Notes under the pieces: model-generated | Seen by the model: the letters and a program-made list of their open reading frames with translations, nothing else | Database searches by the model: none | What the model was told of the DNA's origin: nothing | Assembly (NCBI RefSeq): GCF_017114995.1 | Contig: NZ_JABXKL010000078.1 | Coordinates: 1-32,750 of the forward strand | Length of the DNA: 32,750 bases | Direction: 5' to 3' | Origin: Nostoc sp. NMS9 | GTDB lineage: Bacteria > Cyanobacteriota > Cyanobacteriia > Cyanobacteriales > Nostocaceae | Part shown: positions 1 through 7,400 of the stretch, piece by piece | How positions within the stretch are numbered: position 1 is the stretch's first letter | How the letters are laid out: each line of letters begins with the position of its first letter | Position numbers and translations under genes: made by a program

Positions 1-180
1 ATGGGATATCACGATTACTCCAGTTTGATTGGGATCTTATTTTCTTGCAAGTCCCTAACCAGTCCTAGAGCGCCCATTACTCACCTTCAAGCTTGGCTCA
101 AATTGGGAAATCCTGGGCGCGACCCGTTGAAAGAAAATTCAGAAATTCCGACTTTACTAAAGGATTGTGAAGAGGTCTAG
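1..180 (+). CDS. Possible small or partial hypothetical protein
   Basis: The frame is open from the first base of the window to a TAG at 178-180, giving up to 59 residues. It begins with an ATG at position 1, but the true start could lie outside the window. I recognise no family in it. It contains a short stretch reading HLQAWLKLGNPGRDP and an acidic C-terminus. It lies 65 bp upstream of acsF on the same strand. It may be the 3' end of a longer gene cut by the window edge, or a chance frame. Confidence 0.3.
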   Translation: MGYHDYSSLIGILFSCKSLTSPRAPITHLQAWLKLGNPGRDPLKENSEIPTLLKDCEEV

Positions 181-245
181 CCAAATAATAATATTTATCA
201 TAGCTTTATAGTTATAGAACTATTGATTTGCTCGCCTCATTACTC

Positions 246-1301
246 ATGGTTAACACCCTACCGAAGCCAGAAATTAAAACCCCCAGCAAAGAAACTGTAC
301 TCACCCCCCGGTTTTACACTACAGATTTTGAAACCGCAGCCAACCTGGATTTGTCTGCCCAGGAAACGGAGTTGCAGGCGATGTTGACAGAAATGCGGAC
401 AGACTACAACCGCCACCATTTTGTTCGGGATGAAGCGTTTGAGCAGTCTTGGGAACACATTAGCGGTGAAGCAAGGCAGGCATTTATAGAGTATTTGGAA
501 CGTTCTTGCATTTCTGAGTTTTCCGGCTTCTTGTTATTCAAGGAATTATCCCGCAAGCTAAAAAATCGCAGTCCAGTGCTAGCGGAAATATTTCAAATGA
601 TGGCGCGTGATGAAGCCCGCCACGCCGGATTTCTCAACAAAGCAATGGCCGATTTTAAACTCTCCCTTGATTTAGGCACTGTTACTAAAACCCGCACTTA
701 TACATTTTTCCCGATTGAATGGGTACTTTACACCGTTTACCTCTCAGAAAAAATCGGCTACTGGCGTTACATTATTATTTTCAGGCATCTAGAAAAGCAC
801 CCAGAAAACCAGTTTTACCCCATATTCCGCTACTTTGAGAGCTGGTGTCAGGACGAAAACCGCCACGGGGACATATTCAAAGCATTATTGCGTTCTCAAC
901 CGCAACTTTGGAACACCTGGAAATCTAGGCTGTGGAGTCGCTTTTTCTTGCTATCAGTATTTGCTACTCACACTCTGACAGTTCATGAACGTTCCGGGTT
1001 CTACAAATCATTGGGACTTGATGCCACAGAATTTGATATCCAAGTTGTCCGCAACACCAATGAAACCGCAGGACGGGCTTTTCCTGTAATGTTGAATACC
1101 GAACATCCCAAGTTTTTCTCACGTCTACAACGCTGTGCTGGTTATAACTTAAAAATTGCAGAGATTGAAGGCAATTATAATCCGAAATTGGTGAAGCTAA
1201 TTCGCAAACTACCTTTGATTGCAGCAATTGTTTGGAATTTGCTGTTAATTTATCTCATCAAACCAATTGATACTGAAGCCCTGCGGGGAACGGTTCGTTA
1301 G
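246..1301 (+). CDS. acsF: Mg-protoporphyrin IX monomethyl ester oxidative cyclase (AcsF)
   Basis: The diiron enzyme forms the isocyclic ring of chlorophyll by oxygen-dependent oxidation of Mg-protoporphyrin IX monomethyl ester to divinyl protochlorophyllide. The start at 246 gives 351 residues beginning MVNTLPKP, as in cyanobacterial AcsF; an in-frame ATG at 228 would add six residues that do not fit the family. The early PRFYTTDF motif (21-28) is typical. Two ferritin-like diiron motifs are visible, DEARH at 122-126 and DENRH at 203-207, with a hydrophobic segment near the C-terminus. Length is close to the usual 355-360. Many cyanobacteria have two copies, one expressed under low oxygen; the sequence alone does not say which this is. 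No other pigment gene is present in the window, so it sits alone here. Confidence 0.93.
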   Translation: MVNTLPKPEIKTPSKETVLTPRFYTTDFETAANLDLSAQETELQAMLTEMRTDYNRHHFVRDEAFEQSWEHISGEARQAFIEYLERSCISEFSGFLLFKELSRKLKNRSPVLAEIFQMMARDEARHAGFLNKAMADFKLSLDLGTVTKTRTYTFFPIEWVLYTVYLSEKIGYWRYIIIFRHLEKHPENQFYPIFRYFESWCQDENRHGDIFKALLRSQPQLWNTWKSRLWSRFFLLSVFATHTLTVHERSGFYKSLGLDATEFDIQVVRNTNETAGRAFPVMLNTEHPKFFSRLQRCAGYNLKIAEIEGNYNPKLVKLIRKLPLIAAIVWNLLLIYLIKPIDTEALRGTVR

Positions 1302-1322
1302 CTATTTATTAGATATCTGCTG

Positions 1323-1366
1323 GTGAAATTAATTATGTGTTCTCAATAACGTATAATTAATTTCAC
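1323..1366. terminator. Perfect 14-bp inverted repeat downstream of acsF
   Basis: Positions 1323-1336 (gtgaaattaattat) pair perfectly with 1353-1366 across a 16-nt loop, 21 bp after the acsF stop. The stem is AT-rich and no clear T-tract follows, so it may be a weak terminator, an mRNA-stabilising stem or an operator. Only the symmetry is seen; the function is inferred from position. Confidence 0.45.
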
Positions 1367-1434
1367 TAGATGTCAATTCTTGAGTATTGGGTAGCTGAAT
1401 GATGACAAAATTAGACTAAAGTCTATATATAAGT

Positions 1435-1648
1435 AGGGCTTGCTGAATAAACATAAAACCTTGATAAATCAATGCCTTGAGTGGGATAAAAGGTGAATAA
1501 GGTGCAAGGAAAAAGACTTGATATCACAAAAAATCAATCACTTTTTCGGAAGAAAGAGATTTAGGGGTAGTTTGTAACTCCCCTCCTGCCTCCTGCCTCC
1601 TGCCTCCTGCCTCTTAGCCCTCACGAAAAGACTTTTTCAGCAAACCCT
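1435..1648. mobile_element. MITE-like non-coding inverted-repeat element
   Basis: The left end 1435-1450 (agggcttgctgaataa) and the right end 1633-1648 (tttttcagcaaaccct) are inverted copies matching at 14 of 16 positions. The pentamer aagta occurs at 1431-1435 and again at 1649-1653, a possible target duplication. The 214-bp interior has no coding frame and includes a four-copy heptamer repeat. It is probably a non-autonomous derivative of an insertion sequence. It fills most of the gap between acsF and the DUF4157 gene. Confidence 0.65.
1583..1610. repeat. Heptanucleotide short tandem repeat (ctcctgc)4
   Basis: Four exact copies of ctcctgc lie head to tail. Heptamer tandem repeats of this sort are characteristic of heterocystous cyanobacteria. 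This one is inside the inverted-repeat element 1435-1648. Confidence 0.9.
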
Positions 1649-1749
1649 AAGTATGTCAATAAAATAGTTAAATTTTTGTATATATATAATACTGGAATGC
1701 AATAGATAAGAGGTTGACTAATTAATCTAGAAAATGTAGGAATTAAGAG

Positions 1750-3159
1750 ATGAGCGACATTAAAAGACAAGCCGCTTTGCCTTTACCCACATGGAAGCGA
1801 CCCAACACAGGAACATCAAATTTTACGAATCCATCGCTTGTCTCATCCAATATTCCTACATTGGCCAATCCAACACGCGGTTTTGGTTTACCAATAAATA
1901 ATAATACTCCACTCGATACAGTCATGGAAGTAGCAGGCGACCTTCAAGAAGCCCCGTCTGCTAATGAGCAATTATTAGAACCAGAAGCTATCAAAGAAAA
2001 GCCTCTTGTTCACGACATTAGTCGGATATCTTTGCGTTGTCCACAGCCGCAACTTATAGTTAGCCAGCAAAAAGACCAGTATGAGCAGTCAGCTGACCAG
2101 ATTATGCTTCTACCTAGACCTAAGTCAAATATAAATGTCGGTGGAATAGGTTCAGATATAGTACAACAAAAATGTGCAGATTGTGAGCAAGAAAAAGAGG
2201 AAGTAGAAACCGAGTTGTCGCTACAACGCACTAGTGATAACAGCATTCAGACCCAAGACAATATTGAGAGTCAGTTAAATAATAGTAAGGGTGGAGGAAG
2301 CCCGTTATCTCCCGAAGTGCGAGACTTTATGGAACCACGCTTTGGTAGTAAATTCGACAATGTGCGAGTACATACTGACTCCAATGCTACGCAGATGAAT
2401 AAGTCGTTGAGAGCGCAGGCCTTTACTCATGGTAGTGATGTTTACTTTAGCGCCGAGAAATCACCTGGTAATAACGAGTTGACAGCCCATGAGTTAACCC
2501 ATGTGGTACAACAGACAGGCAAAGTGCAGAAACAAAGCGATGCATCTACAGCACCAGCCCCTGTTGAACAGACATCCAATGGTATGCCGCCCAAAAAAGG
2601 GACAACTAAAATTGACAAAAAGAATGCCACAATTACTGCTTCTGGAAAAAATATTACCGAAGCAATTACAAACTTAACATCACAAGGAAAGGGCGAAGCG
2701 GGCAGTGTTACTTGTGCCCCCGAAAAAGATGTCAAAACTTACCAAGCAGAAGATCAATCCAATGAAATTGTCTACGAGGCAGATGTCTTAGTAACAGAAA
2801 CTAAGGCAATGCCCGTCTGGACTGAACTCGATCAACAGTGCGAACCCGTTAAAAAAGAATGGGCAAGGTTTTATAGCGCTCTTGATACACACGAGAATGG
2901 GCACATTAGTATTGATGAAAAGGCTTTTAAAGATTTACACAAAAAGCTTCTTGGCAAAACAACCTCAGCATCTGACAAGATTTTTAACGATACTTACGCC
3001 CAAGCGAATACTGATAACAGCGCCTACGACACCACAACGAAACACGGACTCACTCAAGGTACAGGAGTAACTCCGGTACAGTGCGGCCCAGAAAAAGTTT
3101 CTCAAAGTGGAGATGAATCGGATGCAAAGGTAGAGGTTCAAACTCAAAAATCAAATTGA
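1750..3159 (+). CDS. DUF4157 (eCIS core) protein with C-terminal DUF922-like metalloprotease domain
   Basis: The product has 469 residues. Residues 1-180 are low-complexity and polar, with a CADCEQEKEE segment (142-151) whose CxxC followed by acidic residues is common upstream of DUF4157 domains. Residues 184-258 match DUF4157: SPLSPEVRDFMEPRFG, FDNVRVHTD, then a zinc-type HELTHVVQQ with HExxH at 247-251. A linker of about 30 residues leads to a second domain resembling DUF922, a putative zinc protease family: YEADVLV, WARFYSALDTHENGH with a second HExxH at 381-385, and YDTTTKHG at 426-433. DUF4157 marks proteins associated with extracellular contractile injection systems, often cargo toxins. 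No sheath, tube or baseplate gene is in the window, so it is an orphan here. There is no signal peptide, which suits a cargo loaded from the cytoplasm. Cargo status and substrate are inference. Confidence 0.85.
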   Translation: MSDIKRQAALPLPTWKRPNTGTSNFTNPSLVSSNIPTLANPTRGFGLPINNNTPLDTVMEVAGDLQEAPSANEQLLEPEAIKEKPLVHDISRISLRCPQPQLIVSQQKDQYEQSADQIMLLPRPKSNINVGGIGSDIVQQKCADCEQEKEEVETELSLQRTSDNSIQTQDNIESQLNNSKGGGSPLSPEVRDFMEPRFGSKFDNVRVHTDSNATQMNKSLRAQAFTHGSDVYFSAEKSPGNNELTAHELTHVVQQTGKVQKQSDASTAPAPVEQTSNGMPPKKGTTKIDKKNATITASGKNITEAITNLTSQGKGEAGSVTCAPEKDVKTYQAEDQSNEIVYEADVLVTETKAMPVWTELDQQCEPVKKEWARFYSALDTHENGHISIDEKAFKDLHKKLLGKTTSASDKIFNDTYAQANTDNSAYDTTTKHGLTQGTGVTPVQCGPEKVSQSGDESDAKVEVQTQKSN

Positions 3160-3264
3160 GAAATTTAGAACTTACGCACTGTACAAATTAATCATGGTAT
3201 GTATTCACGAAAATAGGTTGTTTCAGACCTTTATTAATTGTTCTTTGATGATTGGTAAACCCGC

Positions 3265-3502
3265 GCTGTAGGGCACAGCAATGCTCAGTGGTGTCAACTT
3301 AACGTAAAAGTTAGGTAAGAGAAAGCGTCTAGAGTTGCCCTCATCCCCTAACCCCTTCTCCCAACATGGGAGAAGGGGAATTGGAGAATTATGCTACCCT
3401 CTCCCAAATTGGGAGAGCAGGGTGGGGGTGAGGGCAAAACTCATGCAGTCAGTAGATTTCAGCTGAAGTTGACACCAATGAGCAATGCTGTGCCCCTACG
3501 AC
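3265..3502. repeat. Outer arms of a nested inverted-repeat structure
   Basis: The segment 3265-3298 is repeated in inverted orientation at 3468-3502 with a few mismatches. Both arms contain the half-palindrome gcaatgctgtgcccctac or its complement, also related to the palindrome at 26831-26856. The right arm is the beginning of the first copy of the 150-bp tandem repeat. A second inverted repeat (3335-3437) lies between the arms. Confidence 0.7.
3335..3437. repeat. Inner REP-like inverted repeat with two hairpins
   Basis: The ends ttgccctcatcccc (3335-3348) and gggggtgagggcaa (3424-3437) are inverted copies with one mismatch. Between them are two stem-loops, ccttctccc...gggagaagg near 3354-3376 and ccctctccc...gggagag near 3398-3418. 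The element belongs to the ccctctccc/gggagaggg type of interspersed cyanobacterial repeat, of which a single hairpin is also found at 20975-21000. It is non-coding. Confidence 0.7.
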
Positions 3503-3920
3503 AGATGTGGTTTTTCAAGCCCTTCATACTTTGTATTTTGTGTCAATGCATAAGTCATAAAATTATAAAAAGAACGCCGAACGATACGGAAGCCACTTGG
3601 TTTGACTACAATGCCAGAATGACACCAATGAGCAATGCTGTGCCCCTACGACAGATGTGGTTTTTCAAGCCCGTCATACTTTGTATTTTGTGTCAATGCA
3701 TAAGTCATAAAATTATAAAAAGAACGCCGAACGATACGGAAGCCACTTGGTTTGACTACAATGCCAGAATGACACCAATGAGCAATGCTGTGCCCCTACG
3801 ACAGATGTGGTTTTTCAAGCCCGTCATACTTTGTATTTTGTGTCAATGCATAAGTCATAAAATTATAAAAAGAACGCCGAACGATACGGAAGCCACTTGG
3901 TTTGACTACAATGCCAGAAG
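3471..3920. repeat. Three tandem copies of a 150-bp unit
   Basis: The copies are 3471-3620, 3621-3770 and 3771-3920, each beginning gacaccaatgagcaatgctg. Copies 2 and 3 look identical by eye; copy 1 differs at one visible base (ccttcatact instead of ccgtcatact, near 3521-3525). Because 150 is divisible by three, one reading frame stays open across all copies, but the frame runs in from the upstream repeat element, so I do not call it a gene. The remainder of the gap, 3921-4158, shows no gene or clear repeat apart from gtgtcaac at 3920-3927, the complement of the gttgacac at 3468. Confidence 0.95.
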
Positions 3921-4158
3921 TGTCAACGGCGAATTTATTCACAAGGTGCTTGATTCTTCTGGCTGTCTGTGATACTTTTCTTTTTACAAACCATAAAATA
4001 CTGTAAGTTTATCAAGTTTACGTTGTTTTAGATTTCGTTAACCTAGTTGCAAGGATTTGAAGTTAAGAATAAATAGCTAATCTATCGAGATTATTTATTG
4101 CAGGTATAACATTGCGAACCAACGAACTAGAAATTAATCTCTAAGCCAGGGCAACCTT

Positions 4159-5106
4159 ATGAGCAAAATACGTGCTGTGATTGTTGATCCCAATGTGCCG
4201 GGGCGTTTGGCACTGAGTGAAGTAACTGCACCAAAGCCTGCCCCAGATGAAGCTCTAGTGCGGGTAGCGGCAATTTCCCTCAATCGGGGAGAGATAAAAC
4301 GTTCAACCACTGCTGAGGCTGGTTGGCAGCCTGGTTGGGACTTAGCAGGTGTAGTAGAAATCCCCGCCGCCGATGGTTCGGGGCCTCCCCAAGGGGCGCG
4401 TGTAGTTGGCTTGCGCCGTGCCGGTGCTTGGGCAGAACTCGTGTCTGTTCCTACTAACGCCTTAGCAGTAGTGCCGCCATCAGTATCTTTTGGTCAAGCC
4501 GCCACACTACCTGTAGCGGGTTTAACTGCATACCATGCAGTGTTAAAAGGTGGTTCACTTTTGGGTCGGTCAGTTCTGGTTACAGGCGCATCAGGAGGCG
4601 TTGGTTACTTCTCTATCCAATTGGCGCAACTGTCAGGAGCGCAAGTTGTGGCACATATTCGTCAACCTGGCTATGAAACTCTAGTTAGAGAAGCAGGGGC
4701 GCAATCGGTGGTGATTGGCGAAGACCTCTCACCTGCCAGTGAGTATGGGCCCTACGATCTAATTGTAGAGTCAGTAGGTGGCAAGACTTTGGGGGTAGCC
4801 CTTGGCTTACTGGCACAGGATGGGAAAACTGTGCTGTATGGAGTATCTGGGGGAGCTGAAGTAACATTCAATGCAGCTCAGTTTTTTGGGACTGGTAGCG
4901 TGAGCCTGTATGGCTTACGTCTATTTGATGAATTGAGATTTGAATCAGCAGCAGTCGGTCTAAAACGGCTTTTGAGTCTTGTAGAAGCAGGTGAGTTACA
5001 TCCTCACATTGATTTAGAAGCTTCTTGGACACAAATAGCTGATGTGGCCCAACAACTACTCGATAGGCGTTTTCCTGGCAAAGCTGTGTTGCACATTTCA
5101 AATTGA
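4159..5106 (+). CDS. Zinc-independent MDR-family NADPH:quinone reductase-like oxidoreductase
   Basis: The 315-residue protein is a medium-chain dehydrogenase/reductase of the quinone oxidoreductase type. The GroES-like N-terminus reads PKPAPDEALVRVAAISLNRGE, the substrate-domain entry is GWDLAGVV, and the Rossmann nucleotide-binding motif is VTGASGGVGYFSIQLAQL (about residues 141-158). The catalytic and structural zinc cysteines of alcohol dehydrogenases are missing, as expected for quinone or enoyl reductases that use NADPH. It reduces an activated carbonyl or double bond; the substrate cannot be named. It is the first gene of an 18-gene co-directional run and is followed after 15 bp by the next gene. 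Confidence 0.85.
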   Translation: MSKIRAVIVDPNVPGRLALSEVTAPKPAPDEALVRVAAISLNRGEIKRSTTAEAGWQPGWDLAGVVEIPAADGSGPPQGARVVGLRRAGAWAELVSVPTNALAVVPPSVSFGQAATLPVAGLTAYHAVLKGGSLLGRSVLVTGASGGVGYFSIQLAQLSGAQVVAHIRQPGYETLVREAGAQSVVIGEDLSPASEYGPYDLIVESVGGKTLGVALGLLAQDGKTVLYGVSGGAEVTFNAAQFFGTGSVSLYGLRLFDELRFESAAVGLKRLLSLVEAGELHPHIDLEASWTQIADVAQQLLDRRFPGKAVLHISN

Positions 5107-5121
5107 GCAATAGCAGATGGT

Positions 5122-5469
5122 ATGAGAGATAGTACTGATTTCTGGTTGAAACTAGATCAGCTTGTAGCCATTAGTAATTTCAAGATAGATCGCCCAAAAG
5201 GGACATCACATCCACGTTATCCATCCTTTGTTTATCCGTTGGACTATGGATACTTGGAAAACACTCGCTCTGGAGATGGAGCCGATATTGATGTCTGGAT
5301 AGGTAGTTTGTCTAGCAAAAAAGTCACCGCCGTCATTTGTAGTGTTGACTTGGAAAAACGGGATACAGAAATCAAAATACTTCTGGGCTGCACTTCTGGA
5401 GAAAATCAAGCCATCTTGGATATCCACAATACAGGCTCTCAATCAGCAATATTATTGGTTCGCAAATAA
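5122..5469 (+). CDS. Short inorganic pyrophosphatase-like protein
   Basis: The 115-residue product resembles the core of family I soluble pyrophosphatase: RYPSFVYPLDYGYLENTRSGDGADIDVW (residues 32-59) corresponds to the family's YP.nYGYi...DGDPvDV region. It is much shorter than the usual 170-180 residues and lacks the C-terminal half. In the metal-binding loop the canonical DGDPxD becomes DGADID, so the first and last Asp are kept and the middle catalytic one is replaced by Ala, with an extra Asp next to it. It may bind a phosphorylated ligand, or have altered activity. It lies 15 bp after the MDR gene and 29 bp before the SDR gene, so it is probably co-transcribed with both. Confidence 0.7.
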   Translation: MRDSTDFWLKLDQLVAISNFKIDRPKGTSHPRYPSFVYPLDYGYLENTRSGDGADIDVWIGSLSSKKVTAVICSVDLEKRDTEIKILLGCTSGENQAILDIHNTGSQSAILLVRK

Positions 5470-5498
5470 ATTACTTACATTTTTGAGGGTAAGTTTGT

Positions 5499-6299
5499 AT
5501 GAGCTTAGAACTAAAACTATCAGGTAAAACAGCGATCGTTACAGGAGGAAGTGCGGGCATTGGTTTAGCCACCGCCAAAGCACTTTATAGTGAGGGTGTG
5601 AGTGTTGCGATCGCAGCCCGCAATCAAGAAAGACTAGAAAATGCAGTAGCTGCCATCCAGTCTTTACCCACCCCAGGCGCGAAAGTTATTGCCATCAGCG
5701 CTGATTTAACTAAAGCAGAGGATGTTGAGAAAGTCGTTTCAACCACCTTGGCCCAATTTAATCAGATTGATATCTTGATTAACAATGCAGGTTCAGCCCG
5801 TGCTGGGTCTTTCCTAGAATCAACTGATGATTTATTTTTGGATGCTTGGAACTTAAAATTATTGGGCTATATTCGCTTAGTTAGAGCCGTCGTCCCACAT
5901 CAAAAAAGTCGCGGTGATGGGCGGATTGTCAATATAGTTGGTGGTGCAGGACGTACACCTCGTCCTAACTTCCTAGCTGGTGGTACAAGCAATGCTGCTT
6001 TGCTTAACTTCACAAAGGGCATTTCTAAAGAGCTAGCCGAGTACAAAATTCGCATTAACGCTATCTCCCCTGGTGCTACAGCTACTGAGCGTGCCGAGAC
6101 TTTAGCTCGGCAGAATGCCCAAGCGCAAGGCATCACCATCGAGCAAGTGAAAGCACAAAACATCCAAAGTATTCCTTTAAAAAGAATCGCCCAGCCAGAA
6201 GAAATTGCCGCGCTGGCGCTATTTTTGGTGTCCGATCTTGCTGCATCGATTACAGGAACAGAGATTATCGTTGATGGCGGATCTACCCCTGGTGTTTAA
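5499..6299 (+). CDS. Atypical SDR-family oxidoreductase lacking the Tyr-Lys pair
   Basis: This is a 266-residue classical-length short-chain dehydrogenase. The cofactor motif TGGSAGIG (15-22), the NNAG motif (95-98) and the C-terminal ISPGATAT and TGTEIIVDGG segments are standard. The active site is not: where the family has Ser, then Tyr-x3-Lys followed by AAL, this protein has IVGGAG (146-151) and GGTSNAAL (161-168), so Tyr is replaced by Gly161 and Lys by Asn165, and no Ser is at the usual place. The fold and dinucleotide binding seem intact, but the chemistry must differ or be lost. A GAGGG ribosome site (about 5485-5489) supports the start. It sits between the pyrophosphatase-like and TauD-like genes. 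Confidence 0.85.
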   Translation: MSLELKLSGKTAIVTGGSAGIGLATAKALYSEGVSVAIAARNQERLENAVAAIQSLPTPGAKVIAISADLTKAEDVEKVVSTTLAQFNQIDILINNAGSARAGSFLESTDDLFLDAWNLKLLGYIRLVRAVVPHQKSRGDGRIVNIVGGAGRTPRPNFLAGGTSNAALLNFTKGISKELAEYKIRINAISPGATATERAETLARQNAQAQGITIEQVKAQNIQSIPLKRIAQPEEIAALALFLVSDLAASITGTEIIVDGGSTPGV

Positions 6300-6301
6300 C
6301 A

Positions 6302-6329
6302 GTAGAGACGCGATGAATCGCGTCTCTAC
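6302..6329. repeat. Perfect 12-bp stem hairpin, interspersed repeat
   Basis: The sequence gtagagacgcga, a tgaa loop and the exact complement tcgcgtctctac form a 12-bp stem. It lies directly after the SDR stop codon. The same core, agacgcga-tgaa-tcgcgtct, occurs at 23765-23784. No T-tract follows, so it may act as a processing or attenuation stem rather than a terminator. Confidence 0.9.
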
Positions 6330-6364
6330 TCTTGTAAAAACATAAACTTCTTGGAGATAAAAAC

Positions 6365-7279
6365 ATGGGTTCTCAATACTTTGATATCAAACCAGTTGCA
6401 GGACGTATCGGTGCTGAAATCATCGGTGTTAATCTGAGTTCTAAACTCAGCGATGACATCATCAGCGATATTCGCAAGACTCTAGTCAAATACAAAGTCA
6501 TCTTTTTCCGTGGTCAGCAACAACTCGATGCTGATGGACAGGTTGCCTTCGCTCGTCGTTTTGGTGAAGTCACTACAGCCCACCCAACTGTACCATCGCT
6601 GCCAGAAAATCCAGAAGTCTTAGACCTGAATTATGGGCGTACCACTTCCCGCGCCAATAGCTGGCATACTGATGTAACATTTGTAGACCGTCCTCCTCTC
6701 GGCTCTATCTTACGAGCGCTTGACATTCCTCCAACCGGCGGCGATACAATCTGGGCAAATTCAGTAACTGCATACCAAGACTTACCTATTCATCTACGTA
6801 ATCTCGCAGACCAACTTTGGGCAGTACATAGCAACAAATACGACTATGCTACTGCATTTGACTTACCTGAAGATGCCAAGGCTTACCGGGCTGTCTTCAC
6901 CTCGACTGTATACGAGACTCTGCACCCAGTTGTACGCATCCATCCCGAATCTGGAGAGCGTGGGCTATTCATCGGCGGATTTGTGCGCCAGTTCCGTGGC
7001 TTATCAACAACTGAATCAGATGACATTCTCCGGCTGTTGCAAGCATACATCACACGTCCTGAAAACACAGTCCGGTGGCGTTGGCAAGTTGGTGACGTAG
7101 CCTTTTGGGATAACCGGGCGACTCAACATTATGCGATCGCAGATTACGGCGACCAGCCCCGCCATGTTCAACGAGTCACAATTGTCGGCGACCTCCCCGT
7201 TGGCATCGATGGTAAACAAAGTGAGGCTATCAAAGGAGATGCTTCTGAGTACAACCGACGTCAGGCAGTTACAGTTTAA
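6365..7279 (+). CDS. TauD/TfdA-family 2-oxoglutarate-dependent dioxygenase
   Basis: The enzyme family uses Fe(II), oxygen and 2-oxoglutarate to hydroxylate substrates such as taurine, alkyl sulfates or 2,4-D; in TauD this releases sulfite. The 304-residue protein shows the iron ligands H101 and D103 in WHTDVTF and H255 in RATQHYA, the 2-oxoglutarate Thr128 in GGDTIWA, and Arg266 and Arg270. These positions almost coincide with E. coli TauD numbering, where Arg270 contacts the sulfonate group, and His73 may match TauD His70. This favours a sulfonate or sulfate-ester substrate, but that is inference. A GGAG site at about 6352 supports the start. A TauE-type exporter and an LLM monooxygenase in the same gene run add weight to an organosulfur role. 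Confidence 0.9.
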   Translation: MGSQYFDIKPVAGRIGAEIIGVNLSSKLSDDIISDIRKTLVKYKVIFFRGQQQLDADGQVAFARRFGEVTTAHPTVPSLPENPEVLDLNYGRTTSRANSWHTDVTFVDRPPLGSILRALDIPPTGGDTIWANSVTAYQDLPIHLRNLADQLWAVHSNKYDYATAFDLPEDAKAYRAVFTSTVYETLHPVVRIHPESGERGLFIGGFVRQFRGLSTTESDDILRLLQAYITRPENTVRWRWQVGDVAFWDNRATQHYAIADYGDQPRHVQRVTIVGDLPVGIDGKQSEAIKGDASEYNRRQAVTV

Positions 7280-7322
7280 AAGAGATTGGGGATCGGGGAT
7301 TGGGTACTGGGAAGAATTCTTT

Positions 7323-7376
7323 CCCCAGTCCCTAGTCCCCAGTCCCTAGTCCCCAGTCCCTAGTCCCCAGTCCCTA
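7323..7376. repeat. 14-bp tandem repeat (ccccagtccctagt), nearly four copies
   Basis: Copies start at 7323, 7337, 7351 and 7365, the last incomplete. Each 14-mer is itself two related heptamers (agtcccc, agtccct). Just upstream (7286-7312) is a G-rich stretch, ggggatcggggattggg, roughly complementary to it, so the transcript could fold here. It separates the dioxygenase from the deaminase-like gene. Confidence 0.9.
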
Positions 7377-7385
7377 TTTACCAAA

Positions 7386-7391
7386 AAGGAG
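7386..7391 (+). promoter_or_regulatory. Shine-Dalgarno site aaggag
   Basis: AAGGAG lies 9 nt before the ATG at 7401 and supports that start over the out-of-frame ATG at 7397 and the in-frame ATG at 7419. Confidence 0.6.
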
Positions 7392-7400
7392 CTTAAATGG

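Noticed and set aside
1743..3147. Several minus-strand frames opposite the DUF4157 gene
   Set aside because: They are antisense to a gene with clear domain motifs and show no motifs of their own.
3391..3972. A 193-codon open frame across the 150-bp tandem repeats
   Set aside because: It begins inside a REP-like hairpin element, has no ribosome site, and stays open only because the repeat length is a multiple of three; the protein resembles nothing known.
7397..7400. ATG just before the deaminase-like start
   Set aside because: It is out of frame with the ADA motifs; the AAGGAG spacing fits the ATG at 7401.
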